DNA of 64,000 bases from positions 93,137,959-93,201,958 of the forward strand of contig NC_065879.2 in assembly GCF_932274485.2 (NCBI RefSeq), written 5' to 3'. Each line of letters starts with the position of its first letter. The stretch's first letter is position 1. Positions 22,190 through 33,690 of the stretch are shown piece by piece. A program made the translations under genes and the position numbers. The notes under the pieces were generated by a model. That model was not told the DNA's origin. It saw only the letters and a list, made by a program, of their open reading frames with translations, and did no database searches. The DNA is from Patella vulgata (Eukaryota > Mollusca > Gastropoda > Patellidae).

Positions 22190-22420
22190 CCTTGCTAAAG
22201 ATGTATTATGTAAGATTTAGATAAAGAGCTGACAGTTGTCGTTATAATAGTTAAATAATAGATAATAAACAGGGAATATCCGATGGCATCGACAGTTGAT
22301 TATAGTCTTAAATTATGGTCTATGATATTTAAAGCCTAAAGAAATATATGTAATAGGCAAATTTAGCTCTTGAATAATGTAATGGTCGGCTTAATTAATG
22401 TTTACAAATCATATTTCTGC
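22190..22420 (+). repeat. Interspersed repeat R3, copy 1
   Basis: Shares GATAAAGAGCTGACAGTTG, TATAATAGTTAAA-A-TAGATAAT and TAGGCAAATTTAGCTCTTG with 61360-61750, and the middle part with 53820-54010. Non-coding. Confidence 0.6.
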
Positions 22421-22859
22421 TAATAATGTTCCAAGCCAGTTTATACTTAATTACTTTTGGTTGCTTTTATTTGGCATCAAACGGTAAAAAGAAAACACCT
22501 ACATTTGTACAGAGACACTGTAGAATCTTTAGCTTACAGACGCAGGCCCATTATTATTGAAAAGCATTTAAAAAGAATGTTTACAACTAGGCTATGGACG
22601 TTAGTATGGTGGCTGAAAGCGTCCATTTAGATCGACGGGTTTCTAGATACAACGCCAGAGTCGCCGTTAAGCCAGCACGACGAAAAAGGCGCCGATCGGC
22701 ATTCAGGAAGGTGTACTCGCCTCCCCCCCCCTCTCTCACAGGTAGAATATGGTTCGTCTACAATTTCAAAAAGATATTTACTAATTTAATGTTTAAGATT
22801 TGCTATTTACATTCTATTATAGATGTAGAAAGCCTGCTATGTAAAAGATACAATAGCTA

Positions 22860-22990
22860 AACCTTCAAATAATATATAATTATTCCCTAGATATTTATTC
22901 ACATGCCAAGCTAATAATCAACTCTCTAGAACATTAGAAGATTGTGATATTTAGTATTTAAAGTAGCTAAGTCCGTAACTCAATATCATC
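22860..22990 (+). repeat. Interspersed repeat R4 fragment
   Basis: TATTTATTCACATGCCAAGCTAATAATCAACTCTCTAGA-CAT block, also at 7820-7870, 36545-36595 and 53285-53330. Confidence 0.55.
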
Positions 22991-23058
22991 CAAAATCTTC
23001 GACATTGAAAACACTAATTATTTTGCAATTTAAATCAGCATTGGTGTTGTGATCTTAC

Positions 23059-23290
23059 CTGGAAAAGATTGGCATCTGATATCCAATATTTAAGACAAAA
23101 TAAACATGTAAACATTGGTACACGAATCGTGTACCATAATGCGTTTCAGCGCCATTTGTAACAATGTGCTCAAAGAATGAGGCTAGACATATTCCACAAG
23201 TCATGTCAAACGGTGATGCCATATTCTTATTTGGAGACCATGCGTAATAAATACTATCGGTGTTGACTGGAATAACCAGACGCTAGAGAT
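23059..23290 (-). CDS. Candidate orphan coding exon
   Basis: On the minus strand an open stretch of about 77 codons runs from a possible acceptor (CTCTAG near 23285, or ATTCCAG near 23272) to a strong CAG|GTAAGA donor at 23058. The translation includes MASPFDMTCGICLASFFEHI and THYGTRFVYQCLHVYFVLN. I recognise no domain. Such a length without a stop is unusual in this AT-rich sequence, and the donor is near consensus, but I could not find partner exons. It could be a chance frame or an element remnant. Confidence 0.25.
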
Positions 23291-23599
23291 TGTCATTCGG
23301 TTGAGACTTCTGGCGTATTTCGCCGAACATAACTGATGGTAATTCACAGTAAAACGGAAACGATTGAATGTAAAACAGTTTATATAAATTCCTATTACAT
23401 TATTATATGTGTTGCCACCCATCTGTGCCTATTCCTAGGTCCAAAATATTAGCGATTTAGCTCCTTTAACACAACGTTGGTCATATCTTCTCAGAGACCA
23501 CGTGAGATCAAAAATCTAAATTTCATGTACGTATAGCCCATGGTTACTATATCAACTTTACGGCAAGTTCACACCAATCTGATTAAAATTAAGTTGTTG

Positions 23600-23728
23600 T
23601 TGTTAGTTAGTTGTATTTTACGTCCGCTTCCACCGAGGTGATATCGCAGACTTAAAATTAAGTTGATGATGAGTTAGTTGTATTTTACGTCCGCTTCCAC
23701 CGAGGTGATATCGCAGACAATTAAAATT
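23600..23728. repeat. Tandem duplication, ~67 bp x 2
   Basis: Two copies of the segment GTTAGTTGTATTTTACGTCC to GAGGTGATATCGCAGAC. Confidence 0.9.
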
Positions 23729-24275
23729 AAGTCGGCTGTTAACGTTTAAGTATCCGACACGCCAAAACGCTTTTCAATTTTTCGATTACGACCTTATTCC
23801 GGTTGATTGGGCTAATGACGTCACAGGCACTACACATAGGATATATATTATCTGTACAATATCTCACTGTCTGTACAATATAGCACTATAAAATACACAC
23901 CACCAGTTGACAAGCGTTTATTGAAGGTCCAATTACTACGTGACTGACCTAATCATAATCACCGAATTATCGTCTAACATTGTTATAGATTAGACATTTG
24001 TGATTGGGATATTTTAGAGTGAATTTAAAATGACGTAGACCCCTTTAAGCTGCCTTTATTTAAATAGGCCACGTGTCAAATGAAGAATACTCAAGAAATT
24101 AGCGCATTTACCGGTAATTTGGATAAACCCCTAATACTTAATATCCCAAACTTAAGTACAGAAATACAAATGGTGCCAGTCATTTGTCGATATATTCATG
24201 ATCTATATATAATAACAATAACCATTTCTATACATAAAGAACAACTTTTATCCTAACTCCATTTGAAATTTACAG

Positions 24276-24472
24276 CGAATATGGAATTTTCCAATGATTA
24301 GATCGCCCTCATTTCTCAGCCAATCAAAAATGGGAATCTTATTACCATGTACGGTTCCATGTACTACGGGTGTATTAAAAGAGGTTAAACTGTGGTGCGA
24401 AAATTGCACGGGATTCATGGACATGAATGTCAAATTACACCTGATCATACGTGGAGTTCCTGATGCCGTTTG
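24276..24472 (+). CDS. Candidate orphan coding exon, Cys-rich
   Basis: A 197-nt plus-strand stretch lies between an acceptor (GAAATTTACAG) and a near-consensus donor (TTTG|GTGAGT). It is open throughout in one frame (65 codons, entry phase 0, exit phase 2) and clearly more GC-rich than its surroundings. The translation holds four cysteines in LPCTVPCTTG and LWCENCTGFMDM, then VKLHLIIRGVPDAV, which suggests an extracellular or secreted protein. I recognise no family and found no neighbouring exon; the opposite strand is also open. It may be an internal exon of a gene with long introns. Confidence 0.4.
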
Positions 24473-24745
24473 GTGAGTGATTAAAGTGTCAATGCAATTG
24501 TAAAATACTTTTATTATATAGAAGATAAACGGTGTTAGACATTATAACCTCATCGTATCACAAACGTTTATCCATCGAATAAATTATATTCAGATTTCAT
24601 ACAAGTCAATTAAATGTTGTTTAAACGCCAATCATCTAAATAATACGAGGCTACTTGATTACAAAAACACCGGTGAGCAATAATTATTGGGTAAATAATA
24701 ATTATAAACAACTGATGAGTAAAACTTAATTATTTTATACAATTA

Positions 24746-24776
24746 ATGTGTGTGTGTGGGTGTGTGTGTGTGTGCG
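24746..24776. repeat. GT microsatellite
   Basis: (GT)n interrupted once by a G. Confidence 0.95.
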
Positions 24777-25019
24777 ATTCTACCATTAGTTCGTGCATGA
24801 GGTATTACGCACACGTTCCACCTAGAGTGATGTCTTTGATCTGGTCGGCGTAAAAAAAAAAAAAGATTATTACCTAATCAGCATTCTTAATCCCACTAAC
24901 ACTCACTGCTAACACCGAGATGTAAATTAATTTATGACCCCAAGTCTGTATAACTTTTATAGTCGGATTGATTAATTAATGACAGAAATTAACGACACAA
25001 CACTTGCCATATTATTATC

Positions 25020-25325
25020 AATACACAAAGATAGTTAGATTCGAGCAAGTGTTTATTCCCTCCGAAACAAAAATAAAACCGTAGAATTTACATGGATACC
25101 ATCCCAGGCAATGAGTCCGCAGACAATCTGGCTCGCAAAGGACTCAGCCTCTACCAGACCGAAAACTTAAAATATAGCGTTCAGGAATTTAATAGCATCG
25201 TCAAAACTAAAATTAAATCACAATGGAAAATTGAGTTGGCCATAGCAAATACTTTTAGATTCAATTTAAACAACGATCTGGTTTTAAAGACGGAGATTAA
25301 TCACCCATTGCGCAAAATTTGTATG
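25020..25325 (+). pseudogene. LINE RNase H domain remnant
   Basis: Plus-strand codons contain FTWIPS immediately followed, one frame over, by IPGNESADNLARKGLSLYQT, the C-terminal active-site region of the RNase H domain in I/Jockey-type LINEs (normally a continuous WIPSH-GI-GNE-AD-LAK). A frameshift near 25100 breaks it. The downstream ~45 codons (VKTKIKSQWKIEL) fit the region after RNase H. A T-rich tract follows. Confidence 0.75.
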
Positions 25326-25329
25326 TATT

Positions 25330-25635
25330 TTAGTTTTCATTTCACTTTTCGATTTAAAAAAAAAACTTTTAATTTTTTTTTTTCATTTAAGTTTTCAAAC
25401 TTACTTTTTTTTTAAAAATATTTTTATTTTAATTTTTTTTTTCATTTCAGTTTTTGATTTACATTTATTTTACTTTGTTTTTATCAAAAATGATTTTAAT
25501 TTAAATCTAATTTAATTTAAATTATTTTTTTATTTCATTTAATTTAATTTAGTTTTTATTTTCGATTTCTATTTTGTTATTTTTTAGCGAATTTTTATTT
25601 TCATTAAAATTTATTTTTACAGTTTTTAATATTTG
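25330..25635. repeat. T-rich low-complexity tract
   Basis: About 300 bp of TTTTAATTT/ATTT-type sequence on the plus strand, directly after the LINE remnant. It may be a decayed and expanded element tail. No gene. Confidence 0.85.
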
Positions 25636-25688
25636 TGGTGGATTTTTTACACATTTATTATGATAACCATGGGCCACCATACTCCTAA

Positions 25689-25971
25689 GGGGGGATGGAT
25701 GGCAGAATGGTTAGCACGTGCGCGCTGTATAATAAGGCCTGTCAATGCGTCAACTGGCGTGGTTTCGAATCCCCGGTTGTACGTGACAAGGAGTAGGGTC
25801 GCCTGTCCAACCTCATGGGTTTTCTCCGGGTCCTCCGGTTTCCTCCTACTGCTAAAGACCCCTACGCGCAAGCGAATTATTGAAATAAAATTAAACCATA
25901 TGTTAGTCCCGAAATGACCTAGTTTGTGTCGAGTGGACGTTAAACCCCATTTCCCTCTCTCTCTCTCTAGA
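25689..25971 (+). mobile_element. SINE family A, full-length copy with target-site duplication
   Basis: The tRNA-derived head has an A-box-like TGGCAGAATGGTTAGCACG and a B-box-like GGTTTCGAATCCC. The centre is GGGTTTTCTCCGGGTCCTCC, resembling a shared SINE central domain. The 3' part is AAGCGAATTATTGAAATAAA and GACGTTAAACCCCATTTC, ending in (CT)n. It is flanked by ACTCCTAA direct repeats at 25681-25688 and 25972-25979. This is the best reference copy in the window. Confidence 0.93.
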
Positions 25972-26029
25972 ACTCCTAATACGAGTATTCATGGCGCTAT
26001 ATAAATTTGGATGTTATGTTATGTTTGTC

Positions 26030-27200
26030 AAGATATTATGAATAAGCTTTTCATTAATCTATTGCCATAATTGTTGACAGATATGAAGTTATCCAAGTTA
26101 TCTTATATAATTATCTTCACATAATTTGATTGTGTTTAATATATAGGTATAATGTTGACTTGTACAGCTGCTACCTGATAGGCTACATGTGTTTATAAAG
26201 CCTAATTAATTTGTTTTTAAAGATAGGTTCACAGAAAAGTATTTATCGGGTGGTTATTTCCAATAAAAGTATGGCAATTTTGGTATATATGTAAAGTAGA
26301 GATATCCAATCTTACTAGAAAAATACTGGATTCCTTGAAAAACACTCATGGAGCGTATACAGGACAAAAATGTAAGGGTTCCCCTAATCGACAGCACGAT
26401 GATTAGGAAAACCTGCACGCGAAGATTGAGCGCTTGGTGTACATGTTGATAAACTTTATGAAGAGTTAGACGTACAACACTTTCTGAGATAAAAATCACG
26501 GAAGAATACGCGGGCAGTGGATAATGCGAGAATTAAATTAGGATTCGATATTTGTAATAAATAGTCAGCGATTAAAGACAACATTGTCTTGTGTATACAA
26601 TGAATTCTCCGACGACTTCGCCCCCGTTGCTATAGGTAACGAGAGAGGTAAGTCACGTGACACAAACATGACCTATTTTGGTCGATTTTTTTATTGCAGG
26701 GTATTCCTTGGCAATTACAATGTTTTGAAAGGGTTTGAAGCACAATTATGATAAATTAATTAGTTTGAATATGTTTTTAGTACAAATATATCATCAAATC
26801 ACCCAGTTTGTACGCGGGAATATATCTTTAAATTATGATTCTTATTTCACAATTAGACGCATCTGTCAAGGCCAGTTGTCGAATCATTAATATATTAGAG
26901 GCAGTGTTCATTTCATGTTTATATATAGTCCCCATTGGAACTAAGCTTTACATATTTGGGCATATTCAACCTATTAATTTCAGGTGTATAAATGAACATA
27001 ATAAGTGAAATATTGGAATTCTTAGGAAGACACGATGTAGTATTTTCAGAAGTTAGCCATACTGGCTTGGGCGAGCTGACAGCTAGGAGAAAGGGTGAAA
27101 GATGTAAACTCTTATTAGTTCAATACATCTGTGTTTGATATAAAACGTATTTAACAAGAACACTGTGGGGTAGTATATCTGTGTTTGATATAAACGATAT
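26030..27200 (+). repeat. Duplicated segment D, copy 2
   Basis: Partner of 21480-22160, with about 600 bp extra at roughly 26225-26815. The extra part holds a minus-strand open frame (26254-26499) without recognisable domains. Confidence 0.65.
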
Positions 27201-27683
27201 GAAATATGAAAAGTGGAGCCGGCAGCTTACCGCGTCCGACGTGTGACACATTCCCTGTTACACATCTATTGTTTTTTTAATTGCTCGTCTAGGTTTTCTC
27301 TGGCGTAGATAATCTTGTAAACTCTCTACTTTAGGACTTCACTTGGACTTTACGTTATGTACTTATTTACAGCAGCCTAATCGTATGTTTATCAAAAACA
27401 ACAGTTTTATATGGAAACAGGTTACATATGGTCAAAATTAATCTCTTAACGTCAGTGTGATTAGTAATAAATTTATTTATAGAATAGGACATTCGGCCGT
27501 TCTGACTATTTGCCTGCGCTAACTGTGATGTAGTTCGATTTAATTAAAAACAAAAGTTACTTTTAATAAGAAATGAACTGTTCTTTGAAAATAAAAAAAG
27601 GAGGTCCTTTTCAACTGACCAATCAAATTCATGTAAACTCCTAAGGAGATATCGCAGTAGATTATGAAATATATCACACACGC

Positions 27684-27843
27684 GATATCTACTGTAAAAT
27701 GGGTGATAAAATATTGTTTCACCGATATCTACTGTAAAATGGGTGATAAAATATTGTTTCACCGATATCTACTGTAAAATGGGTGATAAAATATTGTTTC
27801 ACCGATATCTACTGTAGAATGGGTGATATAATATTGTGTCACC
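27684..27843. repeat. 40-bp minisatellite, 4 units
   Basis: Four units of GATATCTACTGTAAAATGGG plus TGATAAAATATTGTTTCACC; the first three are identical, which implies recent expansion. Confidence 0.97.
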
Positions 27844-27849
27844 GATCCT

Positions 27850-28250
27850 AAAGGGCAATAAAACTAAATGGTGTAATATTACGTACTACGTGAACATCAC
27901 CAGGGCAACATACAACAATAATCGACGTTTCCATGACAATGTACTGTCAGGTTATATCCGAGTTGAAATATAGAATTCATTAAATACATAATGGAAGAGG
28001 GTGTGGTCGAGTGGAAATATTTCCTGACAATATAAAAATTGCTAAATTTAGTCGACAGGTAAAGTATTCAATTGTTTTTTCGGACAACCGGTTGCGAAAC
28101 TAAATCGGAGAGATTTTGATTTGATAGTTTTTACGTATTTTTGAAACAGGTTTTGAAGTGTTTTGGTTCTGTTATGCAAGATCTTTTCTGACGTTCCAAA
28201 GTAAAAGTTCGGTCCTAAGACCACCTAAAGATAAATTTTAAATGTTCCTA
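27850..28250. other. AT-rich spacer, no gene seen
   Basis: No repeat partner or domain recognised. Confidence 0.4.
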
Positions 28251-28251
28251 T

Positions 28252-28350
28252 TATTAACAACAAAACACATACTTATGGAAAACAGCTACTAGTGTATTTA
28301 AGGCGACGTTTCGTAGAGTATTCTCTCAACGTTATCAAGCTAAATATTAT
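28252..28350 (-). repeat. GAAACGTCG-hairpin repeat, copy 2
   Basis: On the minus strand it reads CTTGATAACGTTGAGAGAAT then ACTCTACGAAACGTCGCC, then AGCTGTTTTCCATAAGTATG. TTGAGAG/CTCTACG can pair as a hairpin, as in the cores at 14687-14877 and 28910-29010. Confidence 0.6.
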
Positions 28351-28904
28351 TAATATCAAATATTTAAAATAAATTAAAACTTACACATGAATACAACACG
28401 GGTTAGGTCTGGTAGAATTGTAAACACTGAAATAGTCAACCGCTGGCTTGAATAAATGCTTAGTTTCAGGTCTGGTAGAATTATAGACACGGCTAGCTTG
28501 AATAAAGACTTGTCAAATAAACTCGTTGCTAATAAACATAATATTATATCACATGACATCAATTGATCATTGCGTTACTAAAGGATCGAACTTTCCATAG
28601 ATTCGTTCCCCATAAATTTAACTTTAGTATAATGCATTTTATTTTAGGGTATGTATTCACTACTATAGCGAGCTAACTGAACAGACATAGAAAAAGCTAA
28701 CTGAATAGACGAGTGCAATAATATATAACGTATATGTATATGACGTGTTATTTAAAATACATTTTATAGACAATTACAATAATACCCTTGTCACTTCTTT
28801 AAAGACAAACTAACAATCATATAATAAGAGCAAAATTCTACCTGCCCATAATATTTATATAAAATACTCAACAAGTTGCTTGGCGAGGTAAATTTCGTAC
28901 ACCT

Positions 28905-29545
28905 ATTTTCACTAAACTATAACACATACTGATGTAAAAACAGCTACTTCTTTATTTGGGCGACGTTTCGAAGAGTTGGCCCATTCTCTCAACGTTATAG
29001 AATTAATGAGGCTAATTTATACAGAAAAACTATAACAGAAAAACTATAAATAAGTAGCTGTTTTTATACGCCCACATTTTCATAAACGCGGTTACCCGAA
29101 CTAAACTTCTTGGGTTATGGCCCCTGCTTGTTCGAAAAATGGCATTTTTAGCTTGCGGATTCTCTAGAGGTTTAAATATTTCACCATTCCACCATAATCA
29201 AGGTTGAATTCGAATTTCAGGAAAATCGAAATGAAACTGCCCAACAAAATGGCCGCTCTATGTACGGAAATTGTGTAAAAGTATGCAATACGAAGGTTGT
29301 CAACCCTCTAGAGGTCACAATTTTTGTCCGATTCTGATGAAACTTAAATAATATCTTTATATCCCAAGATCTCAGTCCCTTTTGATATTTGCGCATTTCA
29401 GACCATAACTTTATGGATTATTGCCCCTGATTGTACAAAAAATCCCGTTTGTTTTTAGCTTTTTCTCTTTCCATCTCTTGCAAAATGTGGGCGTATCCTG
29501 CCTGGCAGCCGCTGGTTCCATAAGTATGTGTTATAGTTTATTGCT
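28905..29545. repeat. Foldback element with GAAACGTCG core enclosing an inverted R1 copy
   Basis: Outer ends ACTATAACACATACTGATG and CATAAGTATGTGTTATAGT are inverted copies. Inside lie AACAGCTACTTCTTTATTT and its inverse AAATAAGTAGCTGTTTTTA around the minus-strand core CAACTCTTCGAAACGTCGCC. Then 29060-29490 is an inverted copy of repeat R1 (ATGGCCCCTGCTTGTTCG, TCATTTCGATTTTCCTGAAA-type blocks, AAAATGTGGGCG). Confidence 0.55.
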
Positions 29546-29625
29546 CTCTCCAGTTACTAAATGCCCCTTAAAGATTACCTCTTGTCACGTTTAAACATCA
29601 GTATCACATATATACATGTATAAAG

Positions 29626-29712
29626 GATTTAACTCAGGGGAGTGATGACCCATGATTTAACTCAGGGGAGTGGTCACCCAAGATTTAACTCAGGGGAGTG
29701 GTCACCCATGAG
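29626..29712. repeat. Tandem repeat ~29 bp x 3
   Basis: GATTTAACTCAGGGGAGTGG plus TCACCCAA, three units. Confidence 0.95.
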
Positions 29713-30031
29713 GAACATGATCCCGTCCGTACCCCAAAAACAATATTTATATGTGAGTGAGGGGGTGGGTGGGGCGGACCCTCCCAGTGCCGCCGAGTAA
29801 TATCCGGATGTTTGGATCATACTAGAGTCGATTTTGTATCATATCTGATCCATGGTATATGTTTGACACTGGTTAAGCATTATCATTATGATTATATGTT
29901 GAAACCGCGTACTTTCTTAACAATTTTAGAGGGACGCAAAAGTTCAAAACCATGACACAAAGCTCATCATTGTGTCGCTCTCAGTTAGCCCCTGATTTAA
30001 CCCAATTCAATATTCAACAACTTTCAACAAA

Positions 30032-30265
30032 AGAATGAATGAAATGGAGTTTTATGGCACGTCAGCTCCAACGGTGGTAGCCGAATGGTAATACGAGTAC
30101 GCGTTATTTCGTAACCTCAATTGCTAGCATATACGTGACAAGGAGTTGGGTCGCCTCTCCAACCCCAACATAGTGGGTTTTCGAACCATATGTTACTCCC
30201 AAAATGACCTAGTTTGTGTCGAGTTGGGGTTAAACACACTCTCTCGCTCGCTCTCTCTCTCTCGC
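30032..30265 (+). repeat. SINE C end fused to a deleted SINE A copy
   Basis: Begins with the inverted 3' end of family C (GAATGAATGAAATGGAGTTT, GCACGTCAGCTCCAAC). It runs into a family A head (GGTGGTAGCCGAATGGTAAT, CGTGACAAGGAGTTGGGTCG) and a shortened tail (TTACTCCCAAAATGACCTAG). It ends in CT repeats. Confidence 0.7.
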
Positions 30266-30714
30266 ATCCCCCAACACTTCTTTCATCTCCCTCTGATCTC
30301 TATGAGAGAGAGAGAGGGAGAGAGAGAGAGGTATAAATTGTTGTTAACATTGGTGATTAATAGACGTCTGTAATAAATATCAGTTGTTTGTTTGTTACTA
30401 TGGACTGTATATGATCAGTTTATTGTTTTTTTTCTTACTGTCCAACCTTTTATACCAAACAATCACTTGTAAAGACTTATTGAATAGTTGCGTGTATTTA
30501 TAAATTATTTGTAAAAGTTTATTGAATGGTTACATGTATTTATAAATCATTTGAATCATGAATCACTCATAAACAGTTATTGGACGCCGGTAGGAATAAA
30601 AATTATCTCGAATCCCCTGAGGAAATTCGCTCCAAGTAATTTTGATGAACATGTTTACAGCCTTAAATACATTTTACTTTAGTAGAACGTTCAAACCCAT
30701 TCATTTCATTCAAG

Positions 30715-30985
30715 TATAGTATAGCTAATTGTTTTAACCAATATATTATAGCTAATTGTTTTAACCAGTATATCATGGCTAATTGGTTTAACCAGTATAT
30801 TACGACTAATTGTTTTAACCCGTATATTATGGCTAATTGGTTTAACCAGTATCTCACAGCTAATTGTTTTAACCAATATATCATGGCTAATTGTTTTAAC
30901 CAGTATATTATAGCTAATTGTTTTAACTAGTATATTACAGCTAACTGTTTTAACCAGTATAATACGGCTAATTGTTTTTCGTTAT
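30715..30985. repeat. Minisatellite M1, ~10 units of 27 bp
   Basis: Units TTTTAACCAGTATATTA and CAGCTAATTG. The minus-strand frame across it (LKQLAIIYW repeats) is a by-product of the array. Confidence 0.95.
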
Positions 30986-31449
30986 CAATTCTCCTTTACG
31001 TAATTTACTGTTCAAATGAGGAAAATGATCTCGTGTTTCACTTTCCGTATCGAAACATTTGTCATGTAACATGCGTGTTGTATAATGATGAATATTGTTG
31101 GTTACGATTCATAAACAACATCAAATAATACAACGGAAACATAGTGTGTAAAGGTTACGGATATTAACATATTATTGAATATATGAAAGACTTACAATTC
31201 TATAGCCAGTTTGATGCATTTCCACTCAGTATCAAAATACATTAATCTTTATTCAAAACACCTACACAGTCATTTTCAATTTTTGGGGAATAGACCGACT
31301 TCAATTTTACTGATAATCACTGTTCAGTTGACCTTTAACATGCACAGGTGCAGATAACAAACAACGAGAAATACACACGGCCATAAACCGCATATTCTGA
31401 CAGGTGAACTGATCATTAGGCAGGCCATAAGTCTAACTATTTTGTAATT

Positions 31450-31739
31450 GAGAGAGAGAGAGAGACAGAGAGAAATGGGATTTAACGTCTACTCAACACA
31501 AACCGTTTAATTTTGGGACTTACATATGGTTCAATTTTATTTCAATAATTCGCTTGTACGTAGGGGTCTTTAGCAGTGGGGGAAACCGGGGACCAAGAAA
31601 CAATCCCACGAGGTCAAACTGGCGACCCTACTGCTTGTCACGTACAACCGGGGAATCGAAACCACGCCGGTTGACTCAATGACAGACCTTATGATACAAC
31701 GCACACGCGCTAACTGTTCGGCCAATCACCCACCCCCTC
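31450..31739 (-). mobile_element. SINE family A, full-length copy with target-site duplication
   Basis: Minus-oriented: (GA)n tail, TGGGATTTAACGTCTACTC, TTTATTTCAATAATTCGCTT, ATCGAAACCACGCC (B-box region) and a head near 31700-31735. Flanked by ATTTTGTAATT at 31439-31449 and 31740-31750. Absent from the matching place in block B (near 47250). Confidence 0.9.
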
Positions 31740-32139
31740 ATTTTGTAATTGTGCATTATATTTAACAATCAAGTTTGTCTAGTTAATCGGATGAAACAAA
31801 AAACACAATGCACATCAAACATGTATTTATACAACATTTTATTGTAAAGATAGCGTTTTTAGGACGCCTTATTTCTCTATGTGGTACAACATGGTCCCTA
31901 TAATATACACATATTTCAATCATTCATGTTGGTACAGGGCCCGCGGGAAGGGGAGATAACTGGGACACATGTTAAGGGGCCCGGAGTCCGTGAGAGAGGA
32001 GGATCACTGGGACACTTGTCCAGGGGCCCGGAGCCTAGTGAGCACCGGAGCTATGCTGAGTAATGTTTAATAAAAATGTTGGTATAATCTTATAAAATAA
32101 ACCGGTATAATTTGTGTCTCAATGTAGGTACCTATTGAC

Positions 32140-32345
32140 GTGGATCGTGTTCTTTCTGTTCACTTTTTAAGTCGAAATGGTGAATTAAAAACTATAAGTC
32201 ACTTGTCCAGGCCTTCGTGTTGTGGGGCCCCGGTGATGGTGAGCTTCCAGGTATGCACAAAGAGTTCCGTTGGAATCCAGTTCAACGTGATTTTGGGTAT
32301 TGAAAAAAAAAAACGAATTGTGATGAAAAATATTTCGTTTTGATA
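32140..32345 (-). pseudogene. Unidentified coding-like relic, block C copy
   Basis: On the minus strand it reads ITLNWIPTELFVHTWKLTIT, uninterrupted. The block B copy (48030-48300) keeps the same phrase with a duplicated segment. The family is not recognised. Conservation may only reflect recent duplication. Confidence 0.25.
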
Positions 32346-32399
32346 TTTTTACGTCTGATGGCCATGTTTTTTGTTTTTTCTATTTCATTGCTAGCTTAA

Positions 32400-33480
32400 A
32401 ACTTTCTGACAAAATGATGTTTCAACCAATGGCTCCCTTGTAAGGCATTCATTATTAGTCAATAGTATCCTTTGGTTGGACAGTGGGTCTATTATATTTT
32501 ACTTCTTATTGTTATTATTATTTAATTTTTGTAAATGGCTTCATCATGAACTCTTATATATTAAACCCAAGTTTACTAAATGTCATTGTGCTTGTGTAGT
32601 ACTACCGGACTTCTTTATTTGTTGTGTTCTTTGTGATCGTAAATAATACTACAGCAACAATGATTTCACAGCTTTATTAGTAAACTGGAAATAGCTATGC
32701 AGGTTCCTCGTTCTCAATGATAATGACTGGTAAGAATTTCTGGGTGAGCTCTAATCTAGCTCTCCTCTACACCCTAATTTATACCCCCTACTTTCCCAGG
32801 TCTTCAATAACCTTGACGTGAATTTCCACGCCATATAAGGAATAAAACTCTATATTTCCCACAAACAAGACAGGCAACATTACCTATTTTTGGTCAACCG
32901 ACCATAGGTCAATAAACAGCTAGAATTTGATGACTATTTTGACAATGATTATAATTTAACTAAAACATCACTGTTTTTTACGAACAGCTATAAATATGAC
33001 ATTAGGTCTGATCTGTGCTCAGAGTTACTTTTATTTTTGTGATTTTTTTTTGTCAACTGATTATTTAGAAATAGAAAATTTAGTTTATACTGTGTACTTA
33101 TGGAATTATCTGCCATGAAAACTGAAGTTAACCATACAGCATACTAGTTCTAGATAATGACAGAGTAAATTAAAATTATTTTGAATTACTGAATAGTTTA
33201 AAATTAGTAATTGTAGATCTACATAGAATCACATTTTTCGATACACAAAATATAGAATATAAAAAGAACATGTGCAACTACAGACTTAATAGGTAAAGCT
33301 TACGATTTAAAATTTGATCCTTTAAAAATCACAACTACATGTAATTCTAAAATTACGAAAATACTAGATAGCATGCGATAAAGAATGTAAGGAATGAGTT
33401 GGTTTACATCGAAGCGCAATTACTAAAAAAGATCTACAATTTAAATTACCGGATATTAATACGTTTATTAGACCTATGAC
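32400..33480. other. AT-rich spacer, no gene seen
   Basis: No repeat partner or domain-bearing frame recognised. Confidence 0.4.
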
Positions 33481-33484
33481 TATG

Positions 33485-33690
33485 ACATGTCATGGATTCA
33501 AGTGGCGTGGTTTCGATTCCCCGCTTGTGCACGACAGGTGTAGGGTCGCCTGTCCAACCTCATGGGTTTTCTCCGGGTCCTCCAGTCTCCTCTCACTCAG
33601 TCACTGCTAAAAAAAGATCCATCAATTGAATTATTGAAATGAAACTGAACCATGTTAGTCCCGAAATTACCTTGATTTGATTTAGCTTAG
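33485..33690 (+). repeat. SINE family A copy, head-truncated
   Basis: Starts within the tRNA-like head (GTGGCGTGGTTTCGATTCCC) and runs through CCTCATGGGTTTTCTCCGGG and AATTATTGAAATGAAACTG to CCCGAAATTACCTTG. The true tail is lost. Confidence 0.85.

Larger units (their letters stand above)
30560..32400 (+). repeat. Segmental duplication block C (partial third copy)
   Basis: 30560-30715 and 30985-31240 match 37197-37375 and 37935-38110 around minisatellite M1. 31320-32400 matches 47095-48400, including the AGGTGCAGATAACAA, TTAATCGGATGA, TGGGACAC-TGT-AGGGGCCCG and TTTAAGTCGAAATGGTGAAT segments. A SINE A copy has inserted at 31450-31739. Confidence 0.75.

Noticed and set aside
25700-25760. tRNA gene at the head of the SINE
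   Set aside because: A- and B-box-like motifs belong to the SINE's tRNA-derived promoter; no complete cloverleaf is visible.
30663-30884. Minus-strand LKQLAIIYW repeat frame
   Set aside because: By-product of minisatellite M1; the same motif in the larger array is not open.
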